From Bradyrhizobium macuxiense (GTDB lineage: Bacteria; Pseudomonadota; Alphaproteobacteria; Rhizobiales; Xanthobacteraceae), in the NCBI RefSeq assembly GCF_001542415.1, contig NZ_LNCU01000034.1, positions 151,030 to 191,023 on the forward strand: DNA of 39,994 nucleotides, in the 5' to 3' direction. Within the stretch, counting starts at the first letter, position 1. Every line of letters starts with the position of its first letter. Positions 32,837-39,994 of the stretch are shown here, in pieces. The notes under the pieces are model-generated. The model had not been told where the DNA came from. It saw only the letters and a program-made list of their open reading frames with translations, and searched no databases. Made by a program: the position numbers and the translations under genes.

Positions 32837-32882
32837 GACTAGGCGCGGCGGAGATTGGCTCTTGAGACGCCAGGCCTCGTCC

Positions 32883-33254
32883 TCACGGCTCCATAGTGTA
32901 GGAGCGCCCGGGCTCGAGCGCATAGATGGTCAGAAAGCGCAGCGGGCGGTCCGGGTCGCAGTTGCGAAAATGCGTGTGCGGAAGATCGGCGCGATCCTGC
33001 AAGGTCTCGCCGGCCCGGTACTGTCGCGGGGCATCGCTGCCGTAAGCGGACTCGGCAACACCTTCGACGATGAAGATCACGCCGCCAACGGGATGCCGGT
33101 GCAGCGGAGCGACGCCGCCGGGCGGATAGGTCACCTCGGCCACCACTAGTTCCCGATGATCGCCGGGCAACGCAAGGCGTTCGAGGATCTTGCGCGTGAC
33201 ACCCGCAAAGGCGGCCTGTTGGGCGCTTGCCTGACCGTCGCTGTTTTCACCCAT
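32883..33254 (-). CDS. Small single-domain cupin protein
   Basis: The 123-residue protein has the cupin signature. PPGGVAPLHRHPVGGVIFIVEGVAE supplies the first motif (two His of the metal site), and PHTHFRNCDPDRPLRFLTIYAL supplies the second His region. GGGAGGA precedes the ATG at 33254. There is no signal peptide. Cupins of this size bind a metal and act as isomerases, dioxygenases or binding proteins. No nearby gene specifies which. It is convergent with the TetR gene. Confidence 0.87.
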   Translation of the reverse strand: MGENSDGQASAQQAAFAGVTRKILERLALPGDHRELVVAEVTYPPGGVAPLHRHPVGGVIFIVEGVAESAYGSDAPRQYRAGETLQDRADLPHTHFRNCDPDRPLRFLTIYALEPGRSYTMEP

Positions 33255-33527
33255 TGGACATTCCTCCCGTCAAGCATCGATCTGACGTCATTCGACTGGA
33301 ATCGCGCTGCTGACTATGGGGATGCCTCGCCGAGGCAACAAGATGTCGTCTCCACCAACTCGCATCAAATGTGAGACGTCTTCGGTGTTGTCACAGTTGA
33401 GGATCGGCGCGATGGTCGAAGCCCTTGCCTGCAATGCATCCGCGTTGCAAGATTTCGCGCGGAGCGACTGCTGAACGACCTGGCTCCAATGCCGCCGTTC
33501 GGGGAAATCTTGGTCAGTGAGTCCTGC

Positions 33528-33926
33528 ATGACAATTTGGATCTTTACGACGCGGTTGCTGAAGGTTGCTGCCGTCGCGCTTGTTGCCGAAGCAGCAAGCT
33601 TCATGCCGGCGTCTGCGGCGCCCGCCCCTTCCGAATGCTCAATGTCGGTCACATTGGCGAACTGGGGCGAAAATTCGAACGGCGACATTGATGTCACATC
33701 AGGCGAAAGCTGCCTGTTTCCGATCCAGATACGCGGCACGGTGACCGAGTCGGCGATTTCGCAAAAGCCCGCGCACGGCAAGTTGAAAAAGCTCGACGCC
33801 TCGACGTTTCAATACACGCCGAAGGGCAAGTACAAGGGAAGCGATACGTTTGCCGTCAAGGCAACGGGCCAGGGGCCGACGGCGTCAGGCACATCGGTCA
33901 TCACGGTACGCGCGACGATCAAGTAG
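33528..33926 (+). CDS. Secreted small Ig-like domain protein
   Basis: The 132-residue product begins MTIWIFTTRLLKVAAVALVAEAASFMPASA, a signal peptide, at 33528. The start fits because the hydrophobic segment begins at once; an upstream ATG at 33489 would add 13 polar residues. The mature part ends ISQKPAHGKLKKLDASTFQYTP.GKYKGSDTFAVKATG, the typical last half of a bacterial Ig/cadherin-like domain. Cys residues in APSECSMSV and GESCLFPI could form a disulfide. It probably works in the periplasm or outside the cell. No partner is evident. Confidence 0.8.
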   Translation: MTIWIFTTRLLKVAAVALVAEAASFMPASAAPAPSECSMSVTLANWGENSNGDIDVTSGESCLFPIQIRGTVTESAISQKPAHGKLKKLDASTFQYTPKGKYKGSDTFAVKATGQGPTASGTSVITVRATIK

Positions 33927-33987
33927 CTGATTCGCTTCGACGCGCGCCGAACGATGCCGGCGCGCGACTATTCCCTGACAAGCGCGC

Positions 33988-34818
33988 TCAGGCCGGGCGT
34001 GCGCCGGTGTGAATGATCGATCCGACATGCTGGCCGCGCAGCGCCGCGGTGAGCCGACCCGGAACGAGGCCGTTCACCACCTGCACCCGCGCGATGTGGC
34101 GCGCGTTCGCCATCACCTCGAGCAGTGCGGGATCGAACGGCAGCGTACCCTTCAGCTTGGCAAGCTCGGCAACGTTGGTCTCGCGGAGCAGCTGCGCCTG
34201 CTTGCCCTCGGCGCCGTTCGGATCGGCGGTGTACACGCCATCGACGTCTTCCACGATCGTGAGGCCGGCCGCACCCAGCGCGTCCGCAAGCAGGAACGCA
34301 CCTGTGTCGGCGCGGTGCAGCGGAATGCGCGAGTTCGGAAACTCGTGATGATGGTAGGGCGGAAACGCGCTGCCGACGACCGCACGCGCCGCGGAGAGGT
34401 GAATGGCGAGCTGACTCGCGATGGTCGGGTGCTCGATATAGGAGACGCCCTCCGGCGCGAGCAGACAGGCAAGGATGTGACCGTTCTGGCCGGCCTCGCT
34501 GGCCGCGAGCGGAGCAAGGGAGCCTACCGGCAGGCCGAGATCGAGGCCGACGCTGTAGAGGTGGCGAGCGCGGATGCCGGCGCCGGTCAGGATCAGCAGG
34601 CGATGCTCAGGCAGCAGCGCGCGCAGCTCGGCCACGATCGGCAGGATCGCCTCATGGCCGCGATCCATGATGGAGCGGCCGCCGATCTTCACGACCTGCA
34701 CCCAGGGGAGAAGCTCGATCGGACGGCTGCCCGCGACGGGGCGGGTGAGATTGCCATCGAGCAGCGTCTGGCGCGCGAGCGGCGAGGCGACGTGCTTGAT
34801 CTGGTTGGTGTCAGTCAT
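33988..34818 (-). CDS. mosA: Molybdenum storage protein, alpha subunit (MosA)
   Basis: The 276-residue protein is of amino-acid-kinase fold and matches the known Azotobacter vinelandii MosA length and style. [19 protein letters not shown] is at the N-terminus, followed by [39 protein letters not shown] and [18 protein letters not shown]. The polyoxomolybdate-cage histidines lie in [24 protein letters not shown]. The end [21 protein letters not shown] is shared with MosB. GAGGGAA precedes the ATG at 34818. It starts 13 bp after the mosB stop. In the alpha3beta3 particle ATP drives packing of about 100 Mo atoms as polyoxomolybdates, known from A. vinelandii. Here the use would be Mo supply for nitrogenase or other Mo enzymes. 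Confidence 0.93.
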   Translation of the reverse strand: MTDTNQIKHVASPLARQTLLDGNLTRPVAGSRPIELLPWVQVVKIGGRSIMDRGHEAILPIVAELRALLPEHRLLILTGAGIRARHLYSVGLDLGLPVGSLAPLAASEAGQNGHILACLLAPEGVSYIEHPTIASQLAIHLSAARAVVGSAFPPYHHHEFPNSRIPLHRADTGAFLLADALGAAGLTIVEDVDGVYTADPNGAEGKQAQLLRETNVAELAKLKGTLPFDPALLEVMANARHIARVQVVNGLVPGRLTAALRGQHVGSIIHTGARPA

Positions 34819-34831
34819 GGCGTCGTTCCCT

Positions 34832-35644
34832 CTAGCTCGCGGTGATGATGGTGCCGACATGCTCACCCGCGAGCGCGCGGGTGAGGTTGCCGGGAACGAG
34901 ACCATTCACGACCTGCACCTCGCGCACGTAGCGTGCCGAGGCGAGCAGATCGAGCACCGGAAATTCGAGGATCGAATCCTGCAGCCCCTTCGCCTTCATC
35001 TCGGCGACCGAGATCTTCGGGATGAAGGTCGCGCCCTTCGAGGTCTTCGGGTTCGACGTATAGAGGCCGTTCTCGTCCTTCACATAGATCATCGCCTTGC
35101 AGCCGAACTGCTCGGCAACGAGGAAGCACCCGGCGTCGGTACGGTACGGCGGGATCACGCCTTCGCTCGCAGGACGCATCCAGAGACCGTAGGGCGGCAT
35201 GCCGCTGAAGATGACCGCGTTCACTTCGGCGAGATAGAGCGGCACGGCCGAGAGCCCGGCGCCGCTGACGGCGGAGATGCCATGCTTGGCAAGCAGCTGC
35301 CCCAGCATCGCCGCATTCTGATCGGCGACCGAGGCACCGAGTTGCGACAGCACGCCGGCCGGCAGACGAAGCCCGGCCGCGATCGAATAGAGATGCCGGG
35401 CCCGCGTGCCGGCGCCGGTCCCGATCAGAATCCTGTGAGCCTTGCGGGCCGCGACGATCTCGTCGACCAGCGGATAGACCGCCGCGCGGCCGCGGTCGAT
35501 GACGCTCTGCCCGCCGATCTTGATCACGGTCGCATCCGGCAGGATCCGAAAGTCCGAAGCGGCATCTGCCGCGGCCAGAAGCTGTGGATCGGTGAGCGAC
35601 CGCTGCATCAGCAGCGCCTCGAGCTCCGTCGTCGTGTTCGTCAT
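34832..35644 (-). CDS. mosB: Molybdenum storage protein, beta subunit (MosB)
   Basis: The 270-residue subunit equals the A. vinelandii MosB length. Characteristic segments are [46 protein letters not shown] and [47 protein letters not shown] holds cage and ATP-site residues, and [27 protein letters not shown] ends the protein. A strong ribosome site GGAGAAAGGACG precedes the ATG at 35644. It lies upstream of mosA in one operon. The two-component system ends 188 bp upstream on the same strand, so read-through is possible, but a separate promoter probably lies in that gap. Confidence 0.94.
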   Translation of the reverse strand: MTNTTTELEALLMQRSLTDPQLLAAADAASDFRILPDATVIKIGGQSVIDRGRAAVYPLVDEIVAARKAHRILIGTGAGTRARHLYSIAAGLRLPAGVLSQLGASVADQNAAMLGQLLAKHGISAVSGAGLSAVPLYLAEVNAVIFSGMPPYGLWMRPASEGVIPPYRTDAGCFLVAEQFGCKAMIYVKDENGLYTSNPKTSKGATFIPKISVAEMKAKGLQDSILEFPVLDLLASARYVREVQVVNGLVPGNLTRALAGEHVGTIITAS

Positions 35645-35831
35645 GAGAAACGTCCTTTCTCCAGCGCGTTGAACCATCGCCCGGTGGACCGGCGAGCCCA
35701 AGCTGGTCTCGACGGGCGATCTCTCGAGGCCCCGCGTCTGAAGTTTCAGTCGTAGCGATAAGTTGGGCAGGTCTCAAGACATAGCGGCATGATACCCCGC
35801 GTTCATATCGGGCGCCTGCGACCGGCGCGAT

Positions 35832-37136
35832 CTATCGATCGGCCGCCGGTAGCTTGACCGTCACGCGCAGCCCTGAGCGTCCTGTCCCCGCGATATTCTC
35901 GAACAGGATCGAACCGCCACACTGGTCGACGATCCGTTTCACGATCGAAAGCCCGAGCCCGGAGCCTTCGCCGCTCGGCTGGCAACCGCGGAAGAATGGT
36001 TCGCCGATCCGCCCCAGGTCCTGCGGCGGAACGCCGGGCCCGCTGTCTTCGATCTGGATGACGGCCTTTCCGTCTTCCCCGTAGACGCCGAGATCGACGT
36101 TGCCGCCATCAGGCGTGAACTTGACCGCATTCTCGACCAGATTGCGGACCGCCGAGACAATCGCGAACGGGTCACCATCCACCGTGACCGGTTCGATCAT
36201 CGTGAAGCCGAGATCGATGCTCCGTGCCGAGGCTTCCGGCAGCAGATCGGCCACGACACCCTTCGCGATCATGTCCAGTTGCACGGCCTCGCTGGCGGCT
36301 GCCGGCGCGGCATCCTGGCGGGCGAGTGCCAGCAATTGCTCGAGCAGGTGCTTGGTCCGCCGCATGCCGCTCTTCAGCGCATCGAGCCGATTGCGCATCG
36401 GCGGCGCGACCTCGAGCGGATCGAGATTCTCCGCCTGCAGGCTGAGCGCAGTGATCGGCGTGCGAAGCTCGTGGGCTGCGTCCGCGATGAAGCGCCGCTG
36501 CTGTTCCAGCATGGCGCGCATCCGTTCCAGCAATCCATTGATCGAACCGAGAAACGGCTGGAGCTCGCTTGGCGCGCCGGCCGCCGTCAATTCGCCGATG
36601 TCGTCGGCCTGCCGCGCATCGAGATTGCCGGCCAGGCGCAGCATCGGCCGAAACGATCGCGCGATCACCAACCCAGTGACAAGCAACAGGCACGGCACCA
36701 GCGCAGCGATCGGCAGCAATGTCCGGATTGCCATATCGGCCGCAATCTCGGTGCGGATTTCAGTGCGTTGCGTCACCGCAAAACGGCTGCCGTCGGGCCG
36801 CGTGCGAAGCAGGACCCGCACCGGCTGCCCCTGCCGCACATCATTGTGCAGCCCATCCTTCAATCCCCATAACCGCCGATCATCGGCAGACCCGCGCGGC
36901 GCATCGCCAAGCTCGACGACCGCAACCTCGGAGTCCGCATCGACACCGTTCACAAGGCCGCTCTGCCTGATCGACGCATTCAGCGCGAAGCTGCCGATCT
37001 GGATCAGGACGGAATCCTGCATCTCGATCGCTTCGCTGTAGGCCCAGAAATAGGTGAACGTACCGCCCACGGCGCCCATGAGCACGATGATCGCAGTCAG
37101 CCCGATGAACAGGCGTCCGCGCAGCGAGGTCAACAT
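35832..37136 (-). CDS. Sensor histidine kinase (QseC/PmrB-like)
   Basis: The 434-residue kinase starts at the ATG at 37136, overlapping the response regulator stop by 7 bp; an ATG at 37157 would add seven residues. Transmembrane helices are at about 8-30 and 138-160, with a periplasmic loop of about 105 residues between. A HAMP-like linker (RSFRPMLRLAGNLDARQADDIGEL) leads to the H-box FIADAAHELRTPI with His222. The N-box LVENAVKFTPDGG, G1 EDSGPGVPP and G2 GSGLGLSIVKR follow. It should phosphorylate the partner regulator in response to a periplasmic or membrane signal. The probable target is the divergent COG4705 operon. Confidence 0.93.
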   Translation of the reverse strand: MLTSLRGRLFIGLTAIIVLMGAVGGTFTYFWAYSEAIEMQDSVLIQIGSFALNASIRQSGLVNGVDADSEVAVVELGDAPRGSADDRRLWGLKDGLHNDVRQGQPVRVLLRTRPDGSRFAVTQRTEIRTEIAADMAIRTLLPIAALVPCLLLVTGLVIARSFRPMLRLAGNLDARQADDIGELTAAGAPSELQPFLGSINGLLERMRAMLEQQRRFIADAAHELRTPITALSLQAENLDPLEVAPPMRNRLDALKSGMRRTKHLLEQLLALARQDAAPAAASEAVQLDMIAKGVVADLLPEASARSIDLGFTMIEPVTVDGDPFAIVSAVRNLVENAVKFTPDGGNVDLGVYGEDGKAVIQIEDSGPGVPPQDLGRIGEPFFRGCQPSGEGSGLGLSIVKRIVDQCGGSILFENIAGTGRSGLRVTVKLPAADR

Positions 37137-37795
37137 GTCGAGCGATCCACCATCCATCCAACGCCGCGAACGTTGCGGATTACGGTCGCGCCGAGCTTCT
37201 TGCGTACGGCGTGAATCAGGAATTCGACCGCGTTGCTTTCGACCTCTTCGCTCCAGCCGTAGAGATGACGTTCGAGTTCGGCCCGGGACAGGATCGTCCC
37301 GGGCCGCGTCAGCAACGCCTGAAGCAGGGCGAACTCGCGCGCGCTGAGCACAACCTTCTCACCGCGGAAAGTGGCCTCGCGCGTCGCCGGATCGAGGTGA
37401 AGCGCGCCATTGGTCAGAACGGGCGGCGCCCCGCTACCCTCGCGACGCAGCACCGCGCGCATGCGCGCCAGCAATTCCCCGATCTCGAACGGCTTGACCA
37501 GGTAATCGTCGGCGCCGAGATCGAGCCCGCGAATGCGATCGTTCAGCGCATCGCGCGCCGTGAGGATGATCACCGGAAGGCGCCTGCTGTCCGAGCGAAC
37601 CGTCTTCAGCACGTCGAGACCGTCAGTGATCGGCAGGCCGAGATCGAGCAGCGCAATGTCATAGGTCTCGCTGCTCACAGCCTCGATGGCGAGATCGCCA
37701 TTGCGCACCCAGTCGACGGCGTAGGCAGCATCCTTCAGCGCCTCGACGACGGCGGCGCCGATCATCCTGTCGTCCTCCACCAAGAGCACACGCAT
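37130..37795 (-). CDS. OmpR/QseB-family response regulator
   Basis: The 221-residue regulator starts MRVLLVEDDRM at 37795; an upstream ATG at 37816 would add seven residues and has no ribosome site. The receiver has Asp8/Asp9, phospho-acceptor Asp51 (IALLDLGLP), Thr79 and Lys101 (DDYLVKPFE). The C-terminal winged helix has LSAREFALLQALLTRPGTILSRAELERHLY, then VEFLIHAVRKKLG. The kinase start overlaps the stop, so the two are coupled. Upstream lie two CTTAGG-N5-CTTAGG-type boxes, matching the direct-repeat sites used by OmpR-family dimers. Confidence 0.95.
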   Translation of the reverse strand: MRVLLVEDDRMIGAAVVEALKDAAYAVDWVRNGDLAIEAVSSETYDIALLDLGLPITDGLDVLKTVRSDSRRLPVIILTARDALNDRIRGLDLGADDYLVKPFEIGELLARMRAVLRREGSGAPPVLTNGALHLDPATREATFRGEKVVLSAREFALLQALLTRPGTILSRAELERHLYGWSEEVESNAVEFLIHAVRKKLGATVIRNVRGVGWMVDRSTC

Positions 37796-37893
37796 CGCTC
37801 GGCAACCCATCATCATCAGCCAGGAGGCATCCGGGCGAGGCCATACCTCGCCGGATCAACCACCGGCAACGCCTCGGGATCTACCCGCTCAAA

Positions 37894-37910
37894 CTTAGGC
37901 GGAACTTAGG
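37894..37910 (+). promoter_or_regulatory. Response-regulator box 1 (CTTAGG-N5-CTTAGG)
   Basis: CTTAGG at 37894-37899 and again at 37905-37910, an 11-bp direct repeat in plus orientation. It resembles the PmrA/QseB box (CTTAA-N6-CTTAA). It lies about 100 bp upstream of the response regulator start, suggesting autoregulation. Confidence 0.65.
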
Positions 37911-37941
37911 GCTTCTGGCGCGCGGCGCTCGGCCAAATCCA

Positions 37942-37958
37942 CCTAAGCCGGAGCTAAG
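37942..37958 (-). promoter_or_regulatory. Response-regulator box 2 (inverted orientation)
   Basis: CCTAAG (37942-37947), 5 bp, and GCTAAG (37953-37958); on the minus strand this reads CTTAGC-N5-CTTAGG with the same 11-bp period. It lies 45 bp before the membrane-protein start at 38003. The opposite orientation to box 1 is consistent with divergent control. Confidence 0.65.
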
Positions 37959-38002
37959 TCTCGCTGTGCACACTCCCTCCGAGTTCGGCGGAACCGCCGG
38001 AC

Positions 38003-38812
38003 ATGTTCAGAGCGGAGCCTCCCACAGTGCAAGACGTGAAACCCATCGGCCGCCGCATGCTGAACAAGGTCCCCGAGGTCACGCTGGTCTTCTGGGCGAT
38101 CAAGATCATGTCGACCACCGTCGGCGAGACCGGCGCCGATTATCTCGCGGTTCACGTCGGCCTCGGGACGACCGTGACCGGCTTGCTGATGGCAGGCCTT
38201 CTCGCGGCAGCACTGGTCGTCCAACTGTCGATGGACCGCTACGTGCCATGGATCTACTGGCTGACGGTCGTGCTGGTCAGCATCGTCGGGACGCAGATCA
38301 CCGATGCACTGACCGACAAGCTCGAGATCAGCCTGTACGTCAGCACGGCCGCCTTTGCGATCGCACTCACCGACGTCTTCGCGATCTGGTTCACGATCGA
38401 GCGGACGCTGTCGATCCATACGATCGTGACAGTCAGACGCGAACTGTTCTACTGGGCCGCGATCCTCTTCACATTCGCGCTCGGCACCGCCGCGGGCGAT
38501 CTCGCGACCGAAGCGCTGGGTCTCGGCTTCAACGTCGGGGTCGTCGTTTTCACGGTCCTGATCGCAGCCGTTGCGGCGGCTTACGCCCTCGGCGCCAACG
38601 CAGTCCTGACCTTCTGGCTCGCCTACATCCTGACGCGGCCGCTCGGGGCATCGTTCGGCGACTTGCTGTCGCAGTCCCGCGACTATGGCGGTCTCGGCTT
38701 CGGCACGATCTCCACCAGCCTCGCCTTTCTGACGGTGATCGTCGCGCTGGTGATCTGGCTGTCCCTCGCAGGCGATACCGGCCGGCGGCCCACCACCTCC
38801 CTCAGCGATTGA
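38003..38812 (+). CDS. COG4705-type membrane protein with fourfold W-x9-G-x4-D repeats
   Basis: The 269-residue product has about eight hydrophobic segments. Four repeats each start with an aromatic-Trp pair and have exact spacing: W31-G41-D46, W86-G96-D101, W151-G161-D166, W205-G215-D220. Repeat distances are 55, 65 and 54 residues, as if a two-repeat unit of about 120 residues had doubled. The acidic residues would lie within or at the ends of helices. Family function is not known to me. The start at 38003 has no strong site; GTG at 38027 is an alternative after a GGAG. It leads an operon with a small secreted protein and a paralog, and is divergent from a two-component system. Confidence 0.85.
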   Translation: MFRAEPPTVQDVKPIGRRMLNKVPEVTLVFWAIKIMSTTVGETGADYLAVHVGLGTTVTGLLMAGLLAAALVVQLSMDRYVPWIYWLTVVLVSIVGTQITDALTDKLEISLYVSTAAFAIALTDVFAIWFTIERTLSIHTIVTVRRELFYWAAILFTFALGTAAGDLATEALGLGFNVGVVVFTVLIAAVAAAYALGANAVLTFWLAYILTRPLGASFGDLLSQSRDYGGLGFGTISTSLAFLTVIVALVIWLSLAGDTGRRPTTSLSD

Positions 38813-38866
38813 ATTCTGCGCGCGTCCGAACGGACGACGACCAAAGCAATCCAACAAAGGAGAACC

Positions 38867-39262
38867 ATGATGAACAGGACGATCCTCAGCGTCGCGACAA
38901 TCCTCGCCCTCGCCGTCACCCAACCGCTGCCACATGCCAATGGAGGCCCCAGCCTGCTGCCGCGCGCGCAAGCTGCCACATCGAAGCTCGGCGACCTCTC
39001 GTCGTTCCGCGGCATCGTCGTCGACGTCGCCGCGCTGGTCGAGAAAGGCGATCTTCCCGGTGCCAAGACACGGATCAAGGATCTCGAAACCAAATGGGAT
39101 GACGCCGAGGCCGGGCTGAAGCCGCGCGCGGCAGCCGACTGGCACACGGTCGACAAGGCGATCGACCGCGCGCTCGCGGCGGTCCGCGAAACCAATCCCG
39201 ATGCCGCCAAGTGCAAACAGGCGCTCGCCGACCTGCTGTCGATCATGGATTCGAAGGCCTGA
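38867..39262 (+). CDS. Small secreted helical protein in the COG4705 operon
   Basis: The 131-residue protein follows AAAGGAGAACC with ATG at 38867 (a second ATG at once follows). Residues 1-37 form a signal peptide ([19 protein letters not shown]...RAQAA). The mature part is helical and charged: [44 protein letters not shown], then [33 protein letters not shown], with a single Cys. It is 54 bp after the first membrane protein and 78 bp before the second. It is likely a periplasmic partner or sensor for them. No known family name is offered. Confidence 0.8.
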   Translation: MMNRTILSVATILALAVTQPLPHANGGPSLLPRAQAATSKLGDLSSFRGIVVDVAALVEKGDLPGAKTRIKDLETKWDDAEAGLKPRAAADWHTVDKAIDRALAAVRETNPDAAKCKQALADLLSIMDSKA

Positions 39263-39340
39263 GGCCTCCGACCATCATTTCGACCATCAGCCGGAGCAAA
39301 CTCGGCCGGTGGTCGCCATCACTTCGGAGTGAAGACCCTC

Positions 39341-39994
39341 ATGCAACTGATGAATGTTACAATCACGGCCGAGCGCGCCGGCAAGGTTCCGGCGGTGACG
39401 CTGGGCTTCTGGGTCATCAAGATTCTTGCCACGACGCTTGGCGAAACCGGCGGCGACGCCGTCACCATGTCGATGGACCTCGGCTATCTCGTGGGCACCG
39501 CTATCTTCGCGGTCATCTTCGCCATCGCCGTCGCCGCCCAGATGGCGGCGAAGCGTTTCCATCCGTTTCTGTACTGGACGGTGATCGTCGCAACGACAAC
39601 GGTGGGCACGACATTCGCCGACTTCGTCGACCGCTCGCTCGGGATCGGATATCTCGGCGGTTCGTCGCTACTCGTGGCATTGCTGGTTGTGTCACTTGCC
39701 ACCTGGTATCGCACCATGGGCACGGTCTCGATCGCCTCGATCGACAATAAGACGGCAGAGACCTTCTATTGGATCACGATCCTGTTCTCGCAGACGCTGG
39801 GAACGGCGCTCGGCGACTGGATGGCCGATTCCACCGGGCTCGGCTATGGCGGCGGCGCCCTCGTCTTCGCCGCCGGTATCGCCATCGTCGCCGCGGCCTA
39901 TCTCTGGACCAAGGTCTCGCGCACGGTGCTGTTCTGGATCGCGTTCGTCCTCACCCGACCGCTCGGCGCCACTGTCGGCGATTTCCTGGACAAG
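39341..39994 (+). CDS. COG4705-type membrane protein, second paralog (cut by right edge)
   Basis: The frame is open from the ATG at 39341 to the last base (218 codons). GGAG at 39326-39329 precedes the start. It is a homolog of the protein at 38003-38812 with the same four repeats: W24-G34-D39, W79-G89-D94, W144-G154-D159, W199-G209-D214. Here the spacing is 55, 65 and 55. Shared segments include KVPAVTLGFWVIKILATTLGETGGD and FWIAFVLTRPLGATVGDF. The pair may form a heteromer or serve two substrates. The C-terminus is outside the window. Confidence 0.87.
   Translation, partial: MQLMNVTITAERAGKVPAVTLGFWVIKILATTLGETGGDAVTMSMDLGYLVGTAIFAVIFAIAVAAQMAAKRFHPFLYWTVIVATTTVGTTFADFVDRSLGIGYLGGSSLLVALLVVSLATWYRTMGTVSIASIDNKTAETFYWITILFSQTLGTALGDWMADSTGLGYGGGALVFAAGIAIVAAAYLWTKVSRTVLFWIAFVLTRPLGATVGDFLDK

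Noticed and set aside
33365..33781. Minus-strand 138-codon frame opposite the Ig-like gene
   Set aside because: The plus strand has a signal peptide and an Ig-like pattern; this frame has neither.
35756..35786. CGATAAGT-N15-ACATAGCG upstream of mosB as a ModE-type box
   Set aside because: The arms match at only 6 of 8 positions, and the spacer is longer than in the ModE operators I remember. Not strong enough to annotate.

Overview
The window is GC-rich chromosomal DNA that reads as an alphaproteobacterium of the Bradyrhizobium/Rhodopseudomonas group. This is inferred from the protein style and from several families of intergenic palindromic repeats that I associate with these genomes (GTCATTGCGAG elements, CTCTCCC/GGGAGAG elements, GAGCATGATCCGG elements, 'conceals-a-hairpin' ATGCCCCGC elements). 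I saw no rRNA, tRNA, insertion sequence, phage gene or CRISPR array. It looks like core and near-core chromosome with a few acquired or decaying genes.

Layout. 1-522: 5' end of a secreted coiled-coil protein, cut by the left edge. 717-5343: a LysR regulator divergent from an EmrA/EmrB-type drug efflux pair followed by an AhpD-like protein. 5561-11514 (all minus): an SCP2-like protein, an alpha/beta hydrolase, a complete glutamate/aspartate-type ABC importer and a D-amino-acid aminotransferase. 11978-12631: a lone Rieske iron-sulfur protein. 12737-16720 (minus): an IclR regulator, an MHS-type transporter and an M20 peptidase. 16944-23664: an NtaA-type flavin monooxygenase, a benzoylformate-decarboxylase-like ThDP enzyme, a secreted argininosuccinate-lyase-like protein, a GFA-fold protein and an Old Yellow Enzyme. 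23766-30053: a ModE-like HTH protein, two aldehyde dehydrogenases, an SDR, a small conserved protein and a DUF2478-like protein.

30200-33926 holds small genes. There is a zinc-ribbon protein, the remains of one or two decayed genes, a frameshifted YiaA/B membrane protein behind a PspA-like protein, and a divergent TetR regulator. Three copies of a GAGC-N3-GCTC palindrome lie between the last two. A cupin and a secreted Ig-like protein follow. 33988-35644 encodes both subunits of molybdenum storage protein (mosB-mosA), directly downstream on the same strand of a two-component system (37795-35832).

Divergent from that two-component system is an operon reaching the right edge. It has two paralogous COG4705-type membrane proteins separated by a small secreted helical protein. 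Between the response regulator and this operon lie two oppositely oriented CTTAGG-N5-CTTAGG boxes, so the response regulator probably controls both sides. The membrane proteins carry a fourfold repeated W-x9-G-x4-D motif with exact spacing, which I consider the most intriguing signal in the window.
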